Part shown: piece by piece, positions 10,323 through 18,210 of the stretch
Numbering within the stretch: position 1 is the first letter of the stretch
Layout of the letters: each line of letters opens with the position of its first letter
NCBI GenBank assembly: GCA_050945915.1
Contig: JBMNTV010000007.1
Span: 1 to 51,122, forward strand
From: CALNBC01 sp050945915
GTDB taxonomy: Bacteria; Bacillota; Clostridia; Christensenellales; CALWSW01
Length of the DNA stretch: 51,122 nt
Direction: 5' to 3'
The notes under the pieces: generated by a model
Databases searched by the model: none
Told to the model about the DNA's origin: nothing
Seen by the model: the letters and a program-made list of their open reading frames with translations, nothing else
Translations under genes and position numbers: made by a program

Positions 10323-12308
10323 TTGGAAAAAAAGCGCATGGCGGAACTTGTGGAACGGCTGAACGATCTTTCCTATAAATACTACGTGCTGGACAAGCTG
10401 GAAGTTTCGGACGCCGAGTGGGACGCCCTGTATGACGAACTTGTGGCCATGGAGGAAAAAACCGGCATTGTGCTTGCGGATTCGCCCACAAGAAAGGTGG
10501 GCGGGGAGCCGCTGGAAGGCTTCGTCAGCCACCGCCACAGGCAAAGGCTCTATTCCCTTGCCAAATGCAAGGAGCGCGGCGAACTGCTGGACTGGATGCG
10601 GCGCGTCGAACGGCTGAAGGAGGAGTATTCAAGGGCGACGCGCGTGGAACTCCCCCCCTTAGAATATGCTCTGGAATACAAGTTCGACGGGCTCACCATT
10701 AACCTCACCTACACTGACGGAACCCTCGCCCTGGCGGCGACGCGGGGCAACGGCGAGGTCGGGGAAGTCATCACGGAGCAGGCCAAAACCATCCGCAACC
10801 TGCCCCTTTCCATCCCCTTCAAGGGGGATGTGGACATTCAGGGCGAATGCGTGATGCACCTCTCCGCCTTGGAAGAATACAACAAAACGGCCGCGGAACC
10901 CTTAAAAAACGCCAGAAACGCCGCGGCGGGCGCGCTGCGCAATCTCGACCCTGCGGTAACCGCTTCCAGAAAGCTGACGGCGTATCTCTACGGCGTCGGG
11001 TATATCGACGGCGGGCAAATCGCCGACGAGAGCGAGGTCTTTGCGTTTTTGCGGGAAAACCGGCTGCCCACGCTGGGCGCTTTGGGGTATTTTACGGATT
11101 TCGACAGCCTTTGGGCAGCCATCGAGGAGGCGGAGAAACAGCGGACGACGCTGGACTTTTTGATCGACGGGCTGGTGATAAAAATCTGCGATTTCCGCAC
11201 CCGGGAAGCCCTGGGGTATACGGACAAATTTCCCCGCTGGGCGATGGCCTACAAGTTCCCCGCACAGGAGATGACCACGACCATCCTGCGCATCGACTGG
11301 GAGGTGGGCAGAACGGGCAAGCTGACGCCGGTGGCTACCTTGGAGCCTGTGGACATCGGGGGCGTGACGGTGAAGCGCGCAACCCTGAACAACATGGGCG
11401 ATATTGAACGAAAGGGCGTGGGCGTCGGCTCCGAAGTCTTCATCCGAAGGAGCAACGACGTGATCCCCGAAATCCTGGGCGCCGTGCCGGGGGACGAGCC
11501 GAAAGAACGCGTCCAACCGCCGAAGACCTGCCCTGCCTGCGGAGCGCATGTCGAAGAGCGGGGCGCACACCTTTTTTGTACCAACTCCCTTTCCTGCCGG
11601 CCTCAGATCGTGGGCAGGTTGACCCATTTTGCCTCACGGGGGGGGATGGATATCGAGAATCTTTCGGAAAAAACCGCAGAATTTCTGGCCGAACGCCTGG
11701 GATTTGACTCCGTCTGCGACCTTTACAGGCTTGCCCCTGGCTCCCTCTCCGGCATGGAAGGTTTCGGGGACAAGCGCGAGGCAAAGCTGCTGAAAGAAAT
11801 CGAAAAGAGCAAGAATCAGCCCCTTTCTCGCTTTCTGTTTGCGCTGGGGATCCCGAATGTGGGGGCAAAAACCGCGAAGGATCTTTCCGCGGCCTTCGGA
11901 ACGCTGGAAAACCTGCGAAAAGCGGATGCAAAAACCCTCATGACCGTACCGGAAATCGGTCCCGTGGTGGCGCAATCCATCGTGGAATTCTTTTCGGACG
12001 AGCGGATCTCCGCCCAGGTGGACGAACTTCTGGCCCTTGGCGTCATCCCGGTGCCGGACGAAAAAGCCGCGACTGAAAACAGCGCCTTTGCCGGCAAAAC
12101 CGTGGTACTGACCGGCACGTTGTCCTCAATGACCAGGAGCGAGGCGACGGAGATCATCGAAAGGCTGGGCGGCAATGTTTCCGGTTCCGTCAGCAAAAAG
12201 ACGGACCTGGTCGTCGCCGGAGAAAACGCCGGCAGCAAGCTGGAAAAAGCACAAAAGCTCGGGGTCAGAGTGCTGTCTGAGCAGGAATTTACGCAGCTGT
12301 TGAACTGA
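10323..12308 (+). CDS. ligA: NAD-dependent DNA ligase LigA
   Basis: The ligase seals nicks during replication and repair, using NAD+ to adenylate an active-site lysine. The 661 residues cover all LigA domains. First is domain Ia (YYVLDKLEVSDAEWD), then the adenylation domain with Lys120 in EYKFDGL (normally xxKxDG) and the OB fold. A four-cysteine zinc finger (CPAC ... CTNSLSC) and helix-hairpin-helix repeats follow. The C-terminal BRCT domain from about residue 588 begins FAGKTVVLTGTL. The TTG start is chosen because AAAGGAGG lies 9-10 bp upstream; an ATG five codons later has no such site. It is co-transcribed with pcrA and ends at the hairpin at 12384-12409. Confidence 0.95.
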   Translation: MEKKRMAELVERLNDLSYKYYVLDKLEVSDAEWDALYDELVAMEEKTGIVLADSPTRKVGGEPLEGFVSHRHRQRLYSLAKCKERGELLDWMRRVERLKEEYSRATRVELPPLEYALEYKFDGLTINLTYTDGTLALAATRGNGEVGEVITEQAKTIRNLPLSIPFKGDVDIQGECVMHLSALEEYNKTAAEPLKNARNAAAGALRNLDPAVTASRKLTAYLYGVGYIDGGQIADESEVFAFLRENRLPTLGALGYFTDFDSLWAAIEEAEKQRTTLDFLIDGLVIKICDFRTREALGYTDKFPRWAMAYKFPAQEMTTTILRIDWEVGRTGKLTPVATLEPVDIGGVTVKRATLNNMGDIERKGVGVGSEVFIRRSNDVIPEILGAVPGDEPKERVQPPKTCPACGAHVEERGAHLFCTNSLSCRPQIVGRLTHFASRGGMDIENLSEKTAEFLAERLGFDSVCDLYRLAPGSLSGMEGFGDKREAKLLKEIEKSKNQPLSRFLFALGIPNVGAKTAKDLSAAFGTLENLRKADAKTLMTVPEIGPVVAQSIVEFFSDERISAQVDELLALGVIPVPDEKAATENSAFAGKTVVLTGTLSSMTRSEATEIIERLGGNVSGSVSKKTDLVVAGENAGSKLEKAQKLGVRVLSEQEFTQLLN

Positions 12309-12383
12309 ATCGCGAAAAGTGGTACGATATTTTGCGTATCACCAAAATTCGGGAAAAGGCTTTGCTTTTTGCGGATTGGCGGA

Positions 12384-12409
12384 CGCAGGCGTGATCCTGC
12401 GCTTTTGTT
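12384..12409 (+). terminator. Probable terminator after ligA
   Basis: CGCAGG and CCTGCG form a 6-bp stem around CGTGAT, followed by CTTTTGTT. Confidence 0.55.
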
Positions 12410-12431
12410 GATGAATACTCCGCAGATTCCA

Positions 12432-12481
12432 CGATGCCCCTTATTTATAGGCGGCATCGCCGGGCGGTTGCGCAAACCGCC
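12432..12481 (+). other. Two adjacent inverted repeats upstream of the AIR-synthase-like gene
   Basis: CGATGCC (12432-12438) pairs with GGCATCG (12453-12459). Immediately after, GGCGGTT (12463-12469) pairs with AACCGCC (12475-12481) around GCGCA. No T run follows, so they are not typical terminators. They could be a leader structure or an operator. No clear promoter was recognised in this 228-bp gap. Confidence 0.4.
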
Positions 12482-12536
12482 GATTTAAGAATTCCCCAAC
12501 GAAACCAACCCGAAGGACCAATAAGGAACGCAATAG

Positions 12537-13505
12537 ATGAGATTGGGAAAGCTCACCAACGAGCAACTGAAAAATCTGGTGCTGGACAGATTCTGCCGCA
12601 CGAGGAGCGAAGTGGTCGCGGGGTGCGCGGTCGGCGAAGACTGCGCGGCCATCGATTTGCAGGGCGAACTGTGCGTCCTTTCGACAGACCCCATCACCGC
12701 GGCCACCGGGAACATCGGGGCCTTGGCCGTTCACGTCTGCTGCAACGATGCGGCGGCCTGCGGCGCGGAACCGGTGGGATTGCTGGTCACCATGCTGCTG
12801 CCCCCCGGTACCACCGAGGAATACATCTCCTCCCTTGCGGCGGACATTTCCGACGCCGCGATCCATTGTGGAGTGGACGTGCTCGGAGGCCATACTGAGA
12901 TCACCGACGCCGTCACAAGGCCTGTGATCTCCGCCTCTGTAGTGGCGAAGGTGCCGCATAAAGGGCTGATCACCACCTCGGGCATGCGGCCGGGGGACGA
13001 CATCGTCATGACCAAATGGGCTGGCCTTGAGGGTACCGCCATCCTTGCCAGCGACCATAAGAGCAAGCTGGAAGACGTGTGGACCGAGGCGGAATTTATA
13101 GAGGCAAACGCCCTTTCCACCCAGTTTTCCGTCACGCGGGAGAGCCGGATCGCCTGCACTGTGGGCGGTGTTTCGGCGATGCACGACGCGACGGAAGGCG
13201 GCGTACTCGGCGCTATTTGGGAAATGGCAGACGCTTCCGGCTGCGGTGTGGAGATCGACAAAAAGTCCATCCCCGTGTTGGGCATCACCCAAAAAGCCTG
13301 CGCGGCCCTTTCCCTGGACCCGCTCAGGCTGATCAGCAGCGGTGTGCTCATCATCGCAACCGAAAAAGGCGAAGTGCTTTGCGCCACCCTGAATGCTGCG
13401 GGGATTCCCGCCGCAATCATCGGAAAAGCGGTGGAAAAGGGCATCGCCATGGACGGCGCACCCATCCCCGCGCCAGAAGGAGACGAGTTGTTGAAGCTCC
13501 TTTAA
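12537..13505 (+). CDS. AIR synthase (PurM/HypE superfamily) related protein
   Basis: This 322-residue protein has the two-domain PurM/HypE/SelD/ThiL architecture, whose members bind ATP and phosphorylate or activate a carbonyl-type substrate. The N-terminal half has GEDCAAIDL and LSTDPITAATGNIGALAVHVCCNDAAACGAEPV, the ATP-binding Asp and Asn pattern. The C-terminal half has ATEGGVLGAIWEMADASG and LDPLRLISSGVLIIA, close to HypE. No other hydrogenase-maturation or purine genes are nearby, so the substrate is unknown and I would not call it HypE. It lies directly upstream of yicC, whose promoter overlaps its last codons. The ribosome binding site (AAGGAACG) is modest. Confidence 0.8.
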   Translation: MRLGKLTNEQLKNLVLDRFCRTRSEVVAGCAVGEDCAAIDLQGELCVLSTDPITAATGNIGALAVHVCCNDAAACGAEPVGLLVTMLLPPGTTEEYISSLAADISDAAIHCGVDVLGGHTEITDAVTRPVISASVVAKVPHKGLITTSGMRPGDDIVMTKWAGLEGTAILASDHKSKLEDVWTEAEFIEANALSTQFSVTRESRIACTVGGVSAMHDATEGGVLGAIWEMADASGCGVEIDKKSIPVLGITQKACAALSLDPLRLISSGVLIIATEKGEVLCATLNAAGIPAAIIGKAVEKGIAMDGAPIPAPEGDELLKLL

Positions 13506-13521
13506 TGTGTTATACTATAAT
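13491..13521 (+). promoter_or_regulatory. Promoter for the yicC-remA-gmk-rpoZ-coaBC operon
   Basis: TTGAAG (13491-13496) lies 19 bp upstream of TATAAT (13516-13521). An alternative pairing is TTGTTG (13488-13493) with TATACT (13511-13516) at 17 bp. Either way the signal lies at the end of the previous gene and about 40 bp upstream of yicC. Confidence 0.6.
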
Positions 13522-13560
13522 GAACTTTTGTCTGATCAAAGACTGACTGGAGGGCGCAAT

Positions 13561-14439
13561 TTGGCAAACAGCATGACGGGTTTCGGCCGGGCCGTTTCCA
13601 GCCGGGACGGCAGGGAGCTCACCGTCGAACTAAAAAGTGTGAATCATCGTTTTTTGGACATTTCGGTCCGGCTTCCCCGTTCGGTCAGCTTTGTTGAGGA
13701 CGCGATCCGCAAAGTCCTGGCCGAAAAGCTTTCCCGGGGGCATGTGGACGTTTTTGTGAACTACAAGAACACCAGGAGCGACGCCCGCACCGTCAGTGTG
13801 GATAAGAACCTGCTGCTGGCCTATCTTCGCGCAGGGGAAGAGGCGGCAGAGGCCACCGGCCTTCCCTGGGACATGACCCTGTCCACAGCGCTCCGGCATC
13901 CGGACGTGCTCACCGTCACCGAGGCGGAAGAAGACCAGCAATCCCTTGTTGAGATGGCCGCCGAAGCCGCAAGCGCCGCAGCGGACGAGCTGGTCAGAAT
14001 GCGGCAGGAGGAGGGCGGCCGCCTGTGTGCGGATCTTTCAAAAAGGGGCGAAAGCCTGAAAGCCCTCATCGCCAGGATCGCCGAAAGGGCGCCGCTGGTG
14101 GTGGCGGATTATCAAAAGCGGCTGCACGAGCGGATCGCAGAGCTCTTGGGGGACGCTTCTGTGGACGAGTCCCGCCTGGCCATGGAGGTCGCCCTGTTTG
14201 CGGACAGGGCAAGCATCACCGAGGAGCTGGTCCGGCTGACGAGCCATCTCGATCAAATGGAGCAAATGCTCTCGTCCAAGGAAGCGACCGGCAGAAAGCT
14301 GGATTTTCTGGTTCAGGAAATGAACCGCGAAATCAACACCATCGGCTCAAAGGCCTCAGATCTTGAGATCGCGAATCTGGTGATTGCGGGGAAGGCCGAG
14401 ATCGAAAAGATACGGGAACAGGTTCAGAATATCGAATAG
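13561..14439 (+). CDS. yicC: YicC/YloC family endoribonuclease
   Basis: The 292-residue protein belongs to the YicC/YloC family; E. coli and Bacillus members have been reported as endoribonucleases. The N-terminal signature SMTGFGRA and ELKSVNHRFLDISVRLPR is clear. So is the C-terminal block GRKLDFLVQEMNREINTIGSK, which carries conserved acidic residues. I use the TTG start because GGAGGG lies 6 bp upstream; an ATG at 13507 would fall within the promoter. The remA start is 8 bp after the stop. The order yloC-ylzA(remA)-gmk-rpoZ-coaBC is the same as in Bacillus subtilis. Confidence 0.93.
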   Translation: MANSMTGFGRAVSSRDGRELTVELKSVNHRFLDISVRLPRSVSFVEDAIRKVLAEKLSRGHVDVFVNYKNTRSDARTVSVDKNLLLAYLRAGEEAAEATGLPWDMTLSTALRHPDVLTVTEAEEDQQSLVEMAAEAASAAADELVRMRQEEGGRLCADLSKRGESLKALIARIAERAPLVVADYQKRLHERIAELLGDASVDESRLAMEVALFADRASITEELVRLTSHLDQMEQMLSSKEATGRKLDFLVQEMNREINTIGSKASDLEIANLVIAGKAEIEKIREQVQNIE

Positions 14440-14447
14440 GAGTAACC

Positions 14448-14717
14448 ATGCAGAGCAAGCTGATCAATATAGGCTTTGGAAACATCATCGCGGGCGGAAG
14501 GATGGTGGCGGTCGTCAAGCCGGAATCATCCCCCATCAAACGCGTCATTCAGGAAGCGAGGGAAGCCGGAAGGCTGATCGACGCCACATACGGCAGAAGA
14601 ACCCGGGCTGTGATCATTATGGACAGCAATCACGTCGTGCTTTCGCCCGTCCAGCCGGAGACCGTAGCCCACAGGGCCCTTGGCAAGGATGCGGAAAAGA
14701 ATCATGACGAGGATTGA
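14448..14717 (+). CDS. remA: RemA-like regulatory protein (DUF370)
   Basis: This 89-residue protein matches the RemA/YlzA (DUF370) family. In Bacillus subtilis RemA is a DNA-binding activator of biofilm matrix and osmoprotection genes. The motifs LINIGFGNIIAGGRMVAVV, SSPIKRVIQEAR and DATYGRRTRAVIIMDSNHVVLS are typical. Many clostridia that lack the Bacillus matrix operons keep the gene here, so its role in this organism is open. The start has a TAGGAG site. It is an operon member between yicC and gmk. Confidence 0.93.
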   Translation: MQSKLINIGFGNIIAGGRMVAVVKPESSPIKRVIQEAREAGRLIDATYGRRTRAVIIMDSNHVVLSPVQPETVAHRALGKDAEKNHDED

Positions 14718-14747
14718 TGCCATTACACTATTCTTGGAGGGAACGAG

Positions 14748-15368
14748 ATGGAGAATCATAAAGGCCTGTTGCTTGTGGTTTCGGGGCCATCGGGCGTGGG
14801 AAAGGGCACAATCTGCAAGGCTGTCATCAACCGGAACCCAGGCGTGAAGCTATCGGTTTCGGCAACGACCAGGGCAAAACGCCAGGGCGAGGAGGAAGGC
14901 AAGAGCTATTTCTTCAAAACCAAGGAAGAATTCGAACGGATGATCCGTGATGGGGAGCTTCTTGAGCACGTGCTGCTCTATAATTCGAACTATTACGGGA
15001 CTCCGCGAGCCAATATCGAAGCCGAAATCGAAGCCTGTAACGACATCATACTTGAAATCGATTATCACGGCGCGTTGGCGGTCAAAGAGACTTTTCCCGA
15101 CGCCGTTTTGATCTTCATTGCGCCGCCGGTCATGGAAGAGCTGAAGGCAAGGCTGGAACACCGCGCCTCAGAATCCGAGGATTCGAAAAAAATCCGGCTC
15201 AAAACCGCATTGGAGGAAATGCGCATGATCGGCGAGTATGATTATGTCGTCGTCAATGATAATATCGAGAAGGCGGTCACGACCATCGAGGCCATCGTGA
15301 CCGCAGAAAAGAGCAGAGTCAGTCGAAACGCTGAACTGGTGAAAAAATTGATGGAGGACTGGACATGA
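14748..15368 (+). CDS. gmk: Guanylate kinase
   Basis: It phosphorylates GMP to GDP with ATP in the cytoplasm and is essential for GTP and (p)ppGpp pools. The P-loop SGPSGVGKGT occupies residues 12-21 (Lys19). The GMP-binding region follows: SATTRAKRQGEEEGKSYFF, then LEHVLLYNSNYYGTPR. The usual IDVQGA segment reads IDYHGA. The lid and C-terminal helices (HRASESEDSKKIRL, EYDYVVVNDNIEKAV) are present. At 206 residues it is normal length. A strong TTGGAGGG site precedes it, and its last four bases overlap the rpoZ start. Confidence 0.96.
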   Translation: MENHKGLLLVVSGPSGVGKGTICKAVINRNPGVKLSVSATTRAKRQGEEEGKSYFFKTKEEFERMIRDGELLEHVLLYNSNYYGTPRANIEAEIEACNDIILEIDYHGALAVKETFPDAVLIFIAPPVMEELKARLEHRASESEDSKKIRLKTALEEMRMIGEYDYVVVNDNIEKAVTTIEAIVTAEKSRVSRNAELVKKLMEDWT

Positions 15369-15565
15369 TACACGCTCCGTTGAACAAGCTAATGGAAAGG
15401 GTGGACAGCCGCTATACGCTGGTGAGCGTGGTGGCGACCCGCGCGCGGGAAATCGTCGAACATCCGCAAAAATCACCGGACGCCCAGGCCAAGCCGGTGA
15501 CAGCCGCGATGGATGATCTTCTCGGAGGCAGGATTTTCTATGAACGGCAGGTTGATGTCAAGTGA
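15365..15565 (+). CDS. rpoZ: RNA polymerase omega subunit
   Basis: This 66-residue subunit helps assemble RNA polymerase by chaperoning beta-prime. The segment LMERVDSRYTLVSVVATRARE is the conserved omega core helix (SRY-LV---A-RAR). The start ATG overlaps the gmk stop in an ATGA arrangement, with GGAGG 6 bp upstream, and the stop overlaps the coaBC start by one base. The size and position between gmk and coaBC are as in other Firmicutes. Confidence 0.92.
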   Translation: MIHAPLNKLMERVDSRYTLVSVVATRAREIVEHPQKSPDAQAKPVTAAMDDLLGGRIFYERQVDVK

Positions 15566-16773
15566 TGCACGGTAAAAAAACCGTCCTTTTGGGGGTAACG
15601 GGCTCAATCGCCGCCTATAAGGCGGTGGAGCTTGCTTCTGCCCTGGTAAAAAAAGATCTGGATGTGGTGGTGGTGATGACGGAAGCTGCCACCCGTTTTG
15701 TCACGCCGCTGACTTTTGAAACGATCACGAAGAACCCGGTTGCCACCGGGCTTTTTACCAGGGAGCGGCCATATGAGGTGGAACACATCTCCCTTGCCAA
15801 AAGGGCGGATGTGTTTGTGGTTGCGCCCGCATCCGGCAATTTCATCGGCAAATACGCCCACGGCATCGCGGATGACATGCTGACCACCGTGGCCATGGCG
15901 CTGACGGTACCGGTGCTCATCGCTCCTGCGATGAACAGCGCGATGTACTTAAGCGCTGCGAACACCGCGAACATGAAACTGCTGAAAGAGCGGGGCTGCG
16001 TCTTTGTGGAGCCCATCGAGGGGCTGCTCGCCTGCGGAGATGTGGGCGTGGGCAAACTGGCGGACGTGGACGCCCTGGTTTCTGCCATTTTGGCAACCCT
16101 TTATCCCAAGAAGGATTTTGCGGGGAAGCGGGTGCTGGTGAGTGCCGGCCCCACCAGGGAAATGATCGACCCGGTGCGCTTTTTGACCAACCGCTCCACA
16201 GGAAAAATGGGCTACGCCATCGCCGAAGCCGCCAGGGACCGGGGAGCGGAGGTGGTGCTGGTCTCCGGCCCGGTCAGCATTCCCAAGCCTGCCGGGGTCA
16301 AAGTGATCGACGTCCTGTCCACGCAGGATATGCTCAATGCCGTCGTCCAGGAGTTCAAATCCTCTGACTGCGCCATCAAGGCCGCAGCCCCGGCAGATTT
16401 TACGCCGGAGGAATACGCGGACGACAAAATCAAGAAAACCGGGGCGGACGGCATGACCCTGAAGCTGAAAAAAACGCCGGACATCCTCGCCACTTTGGGT
16501 GAAATCAAGGGTGATCGGGTGCTTTGCGGCTTCGCTGCCGAAACCAGGGAGCTGGGGGCCTATGCTGTCGAAAAGCTGCGCCGCAAGAACCTTGATTTGA
16601 TCGTCGCGAACGATGTTTCCCGCGCAGATGCCGGTTTCGGTGTCGATACGAATTGCGTGACCGTTTATCTTGCGGACGGAAGCTCTGTCGATTATTCCGG
16701 AACCAAGCGCGCCGTGGCGGACCATGTTTTGGACGAGATTTCAAAGATCATGAGCGCAAGGAAAGGCAACTGA
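15565..16773 (+). CDS. coaBC: Bifunctional phosphopantothenoylcysteine decarboxylase / phosphopantothenate-cysteine ligase
   Basis: It catalyses two steps of coenzyme A synthesis: joining cysteine to 4'-phosphopantothenate, then decarboxylating the product. The N-terminal flavoprotein CoaC domain (to about residue 180) has GVTGSIAAYKAVELAS, VEHISLAKRADVFVVAPAS with the active-site His, and PAMNSAMY. The CoaB domain begins at KRVLVSAGPTREMIDPVRF and has NRSTGKMGYA, ADDKIKK, KKTPDIL and GFAAET. It has 402 residues. I use the ATG at 15565, which overlaps the rpoZ stop; a GTG one codon upstream is equally possible. It is the last gene of the yicC operon, before a bidirectional terminator. Confidence 0.95.
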   Translation: MHGKKTVLLGVTGSIAAYKAVELASALVKKDLDVVVVMTEAATRFVTPLTFETITKNPVATGLFTRERPYEVEHISLAKRADVFVVAPASGNFIGKYAHGIADDMLTTVAMALTVPVLIAPAMNSAMYLSAANTANMKLLKERGCVFVEPIEGLLACGDVGVGKLADVDALVSAILATLYPKKDFAGKRVLVSAGPTREMIDPVRFLTNRSTGKMGYAIAEAARDRGAEVVLVSGPVSIPKPAGVKVIDVLSTQDMLNAVVQEFKSSDCAIKAAAPADFTPEEYADDKIKKTGADGMTLKLKKTPDILATLGEIKGDRVLCGFAAETRELGAYAVEKLRRKNLDLIVANDVSRADAGFGVDTNCVTVYLADGSSVDYSGTKRAVADHVLDEISKIMSARKGN

Positions 16774-16796
16774 GACGATTAAAACCAGGCAAGAAC

Positions 16797-16830
16797 AACA
16801 AAAGCTGCCGCTTTTGGTAGCTTTTGTTTT
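16797..16830. terminator. Bidirectional terminator between coaBC and the convergent GerMN gene
   Basis: AACAAAAGCTGCC (16797-16809) pairs with GGTAGCTTTTGTT (16816-16828), with one G-T wobble and a CTTTT-containing loop. T-rich flanks on both strands let it serve both convergent genes. Confidence 0.8.
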
Positions 16831-16846
16831 ATTGTTGTATCTTGTG

Positions 16847-18037
16847 TTAATCCAGAGCCTTCACCCTGGAATCGTCGGGGGAAAGGTAGTCCCCCTCCAT
16901 AAAGAAGCGGTAGGGCGATTCATACAGTTCACCGGCAACGGTGATGTACAGCCTGTCCGACTGATAATAGTCGCAGAAGGTGTTGGTCAGGGCGATCAGG
17001 ATCAGGCTTTCGGTGGCCCTGCCCACAGAGGAAACGATCCTGGTCAGGGAAGAGGAAAAATCCACATGGACATAGCCCTTGCTGTCCAGCCGGATGGATC
17101 TGATCGAAAGTCCGTCCAGCGCGAGCAGGCCTTTGCCGGAGGGCACGCGGCGAAACTGGTTGACAAAGCGCGAACCCATGGAGGAATTCGGCTTGATGTT
17201 GACCGAGCGGCTCTCGTACCGGACGGTATCGGTTAAGGGCTGGGCGTAATAGAACCGGATCAACTGGGAAAAACCCTGGTCCGAGGAGAGCAGCGTCGCC
17301 TCATAAGCGTCGGTATACGCGCCGTTTTCCAGCGTGTACTCCGCCACCAGGCCGATGGCGGGAACGTAATACTGAAGGGTTTTTCTGCTTGAATCGAAGC
17401 TGGTGGTAACTTCGACGGCGCGGTAGGAACCGATGGAAAGGTCGATGATGTGATCCACCGCGGTGATCGTCCGCACACCGCCGTCCACCGGCCAGGAAGT
17501 TCCCACTTCCACCGGTTCCATTAAAAGAATGTCTTCGATGTTGCTGGAATGGTCCAGGAAGCGGTAGGTATAGCCCACCCCGCTTTTTTCATAGGCAACG
17601 AAGATGCGGCCGTTTTCGCAGCGAGTCACGCGTACCTCCGGACTGCGGCGGGAGGTGGAAATGACCCTGTGCTGCACCGCCCGACCGGATTCATTTTCGT
17701 CGGTATATTCGACATAGGTTTCAATATATCCGCCGGAAAGGCTGGACTCGTAGCGGATATGTAAATCTTCCGTGGGAAGAAAGTCCGCAATGTCATAGAC
17801 GATGGGTGTAGGCGAGGGCGCGGGGGAGGGGGAAGGGGTGGGTGTGGGTGCGGGGGTAAGCTCCGGCGTGGGCGACGGCGTCAAATCCACCCCGGGCGTG
17901 GGGGAGGGCGTCGCTTCCGACACGATGGGGGAATGAGACGGCGTTTCGGTGGGGACATCCGAAGAAACGCAGCCCCAAAAGAGCAGCGCTGAAAGGACAT
18001 ATGCGGTTATTGCACTGATTTTGCGCCGGTTCAACAC
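16847..18037 (-). CDS. Secreted lipoprotein-like protein with Pro-Ser-Thr linker and C-terminal GerMN domain
   Basis: The product has 396 residues. A basic, hydrophobic N-terminus runs to Cys23 (ALLFWGC), a possible but atypical lipobox with Phe at -3 and Trp at -2. Residues about 40-80 are a low-complexity linker of repeated PSPTP-type units. The rest is a beta-rich extracytoplasmic region. Its last roughly 140 residues resemble GerMN (sporulation/germination) domains: VNIKPNSS, then FVNQFRRVPSGKGLLALDGLSIRSI, SSSLTRIVSSVGRATESLILIALTNTFCDYY and LYITVAGELYESP. The GTG start (or TTG one codon later) has GGAGGAG upstream. It is the only confident minus-strand gene in the window and has its own promoter. 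Role inferred: cell-envelope or spore-related. A solute-binding or phosphatase role looks unlikely. Confidence 0.8.
   Translation of the reverse strand: MLNRRKISAITAYVLSALLFWGCVSSDVPTETPSHSPIVSEATPSPTPGVDLTPSPTPELTPAPTPTPSPSPAPSPTPIVYDIADFLPTEDLHIRYESSLSGGYIETYVEYTDENESGRAVQHRVISTSRRSPEVRVTRCENGRIFVAYEKSGVGYTYRFLDHSSNIEDILLMEPVEVGTSWPVDGGVRTITAVDHIIDLSIGSYRAVEVTTSFDSSRKTLQYYVPAIGLVAEYTLENGAYTDAYEATLLSSDQGFSQLIRFYYAQPLTDTVRYESRSVNIKPNSSMGSRFVNQFRRVPSGKGLLALDGLSIRSIRLDSKGYVHVDFSSSLTRIVSSVGRATESLILIALTNTFCDYYQSDRLYITVAGELYESPYRFFMEGDYLSPDDSRVKALD
17816..17856 (+). repeat. G-rich low-complexity tract (possible G-quadruplex) opposite the Pro-Ser-Thr linker codons
   Basis: Seven runs of at least three G, separated by 1-3 nt (two runs by slightly more), lie on the plus strand. 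They are the complement of CCC/CCG/ACC proline and threonine codons of the minus-strand gene. Confidence 0.6.
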
Positions 18038-18066
18038 TAGTCTCCTCCGCGATCACAGACATGGAT

Positions 18067-18095
18067 ATTATCTCATGAACCCCATGCAATGTAAA
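18067..18095 (-). promoter_or_regulatory. Promoter of the minus-strand GerMN gene
   Basis: On the minus strand, TTTACA (plus 18090-18095), a 17-bp spacer and GATAAT (plus 18067-18072) with an upstream TG form a near-consensus extended -10 promoter. It lies 30 bp upstream of the GTG start. Confidence 0.65.
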
Positions 18096-18149
18096 GCGTA
18101 CCGGAAGCGCCATAAATGAATAAACGGTGAAGAAAGGAAGGGGGATTTG

Positions 18150-18178
18150 TTGACAGAGAAACTGGGAAAAACTATAAT
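18150..18178 (+). promoter_or_regulatory. Consensus sigma-A promoter for the HAD hydrolase gene
   Basis: The match is perfect: TTGACA (18150-18155), 17-bp spacer, TATAAT (18173-18178). It is divergent from the promoter at 18067-18095. Confidence 0.85.
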
Positions 18179-18210
18179 AAACATGTACATACATTTCACA
18201 AGGGGGCAAT

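Noticed and set aside
12537..13505. Calling the PurM-superfamily protein HypE (hydrogenase maturation)
   Set aside because: The fold matches, but no hyp or hydrogenase genes are in the window and the C-terminus ends LLKLL without the carbamoyl-accepting cysteine typical of HypE.
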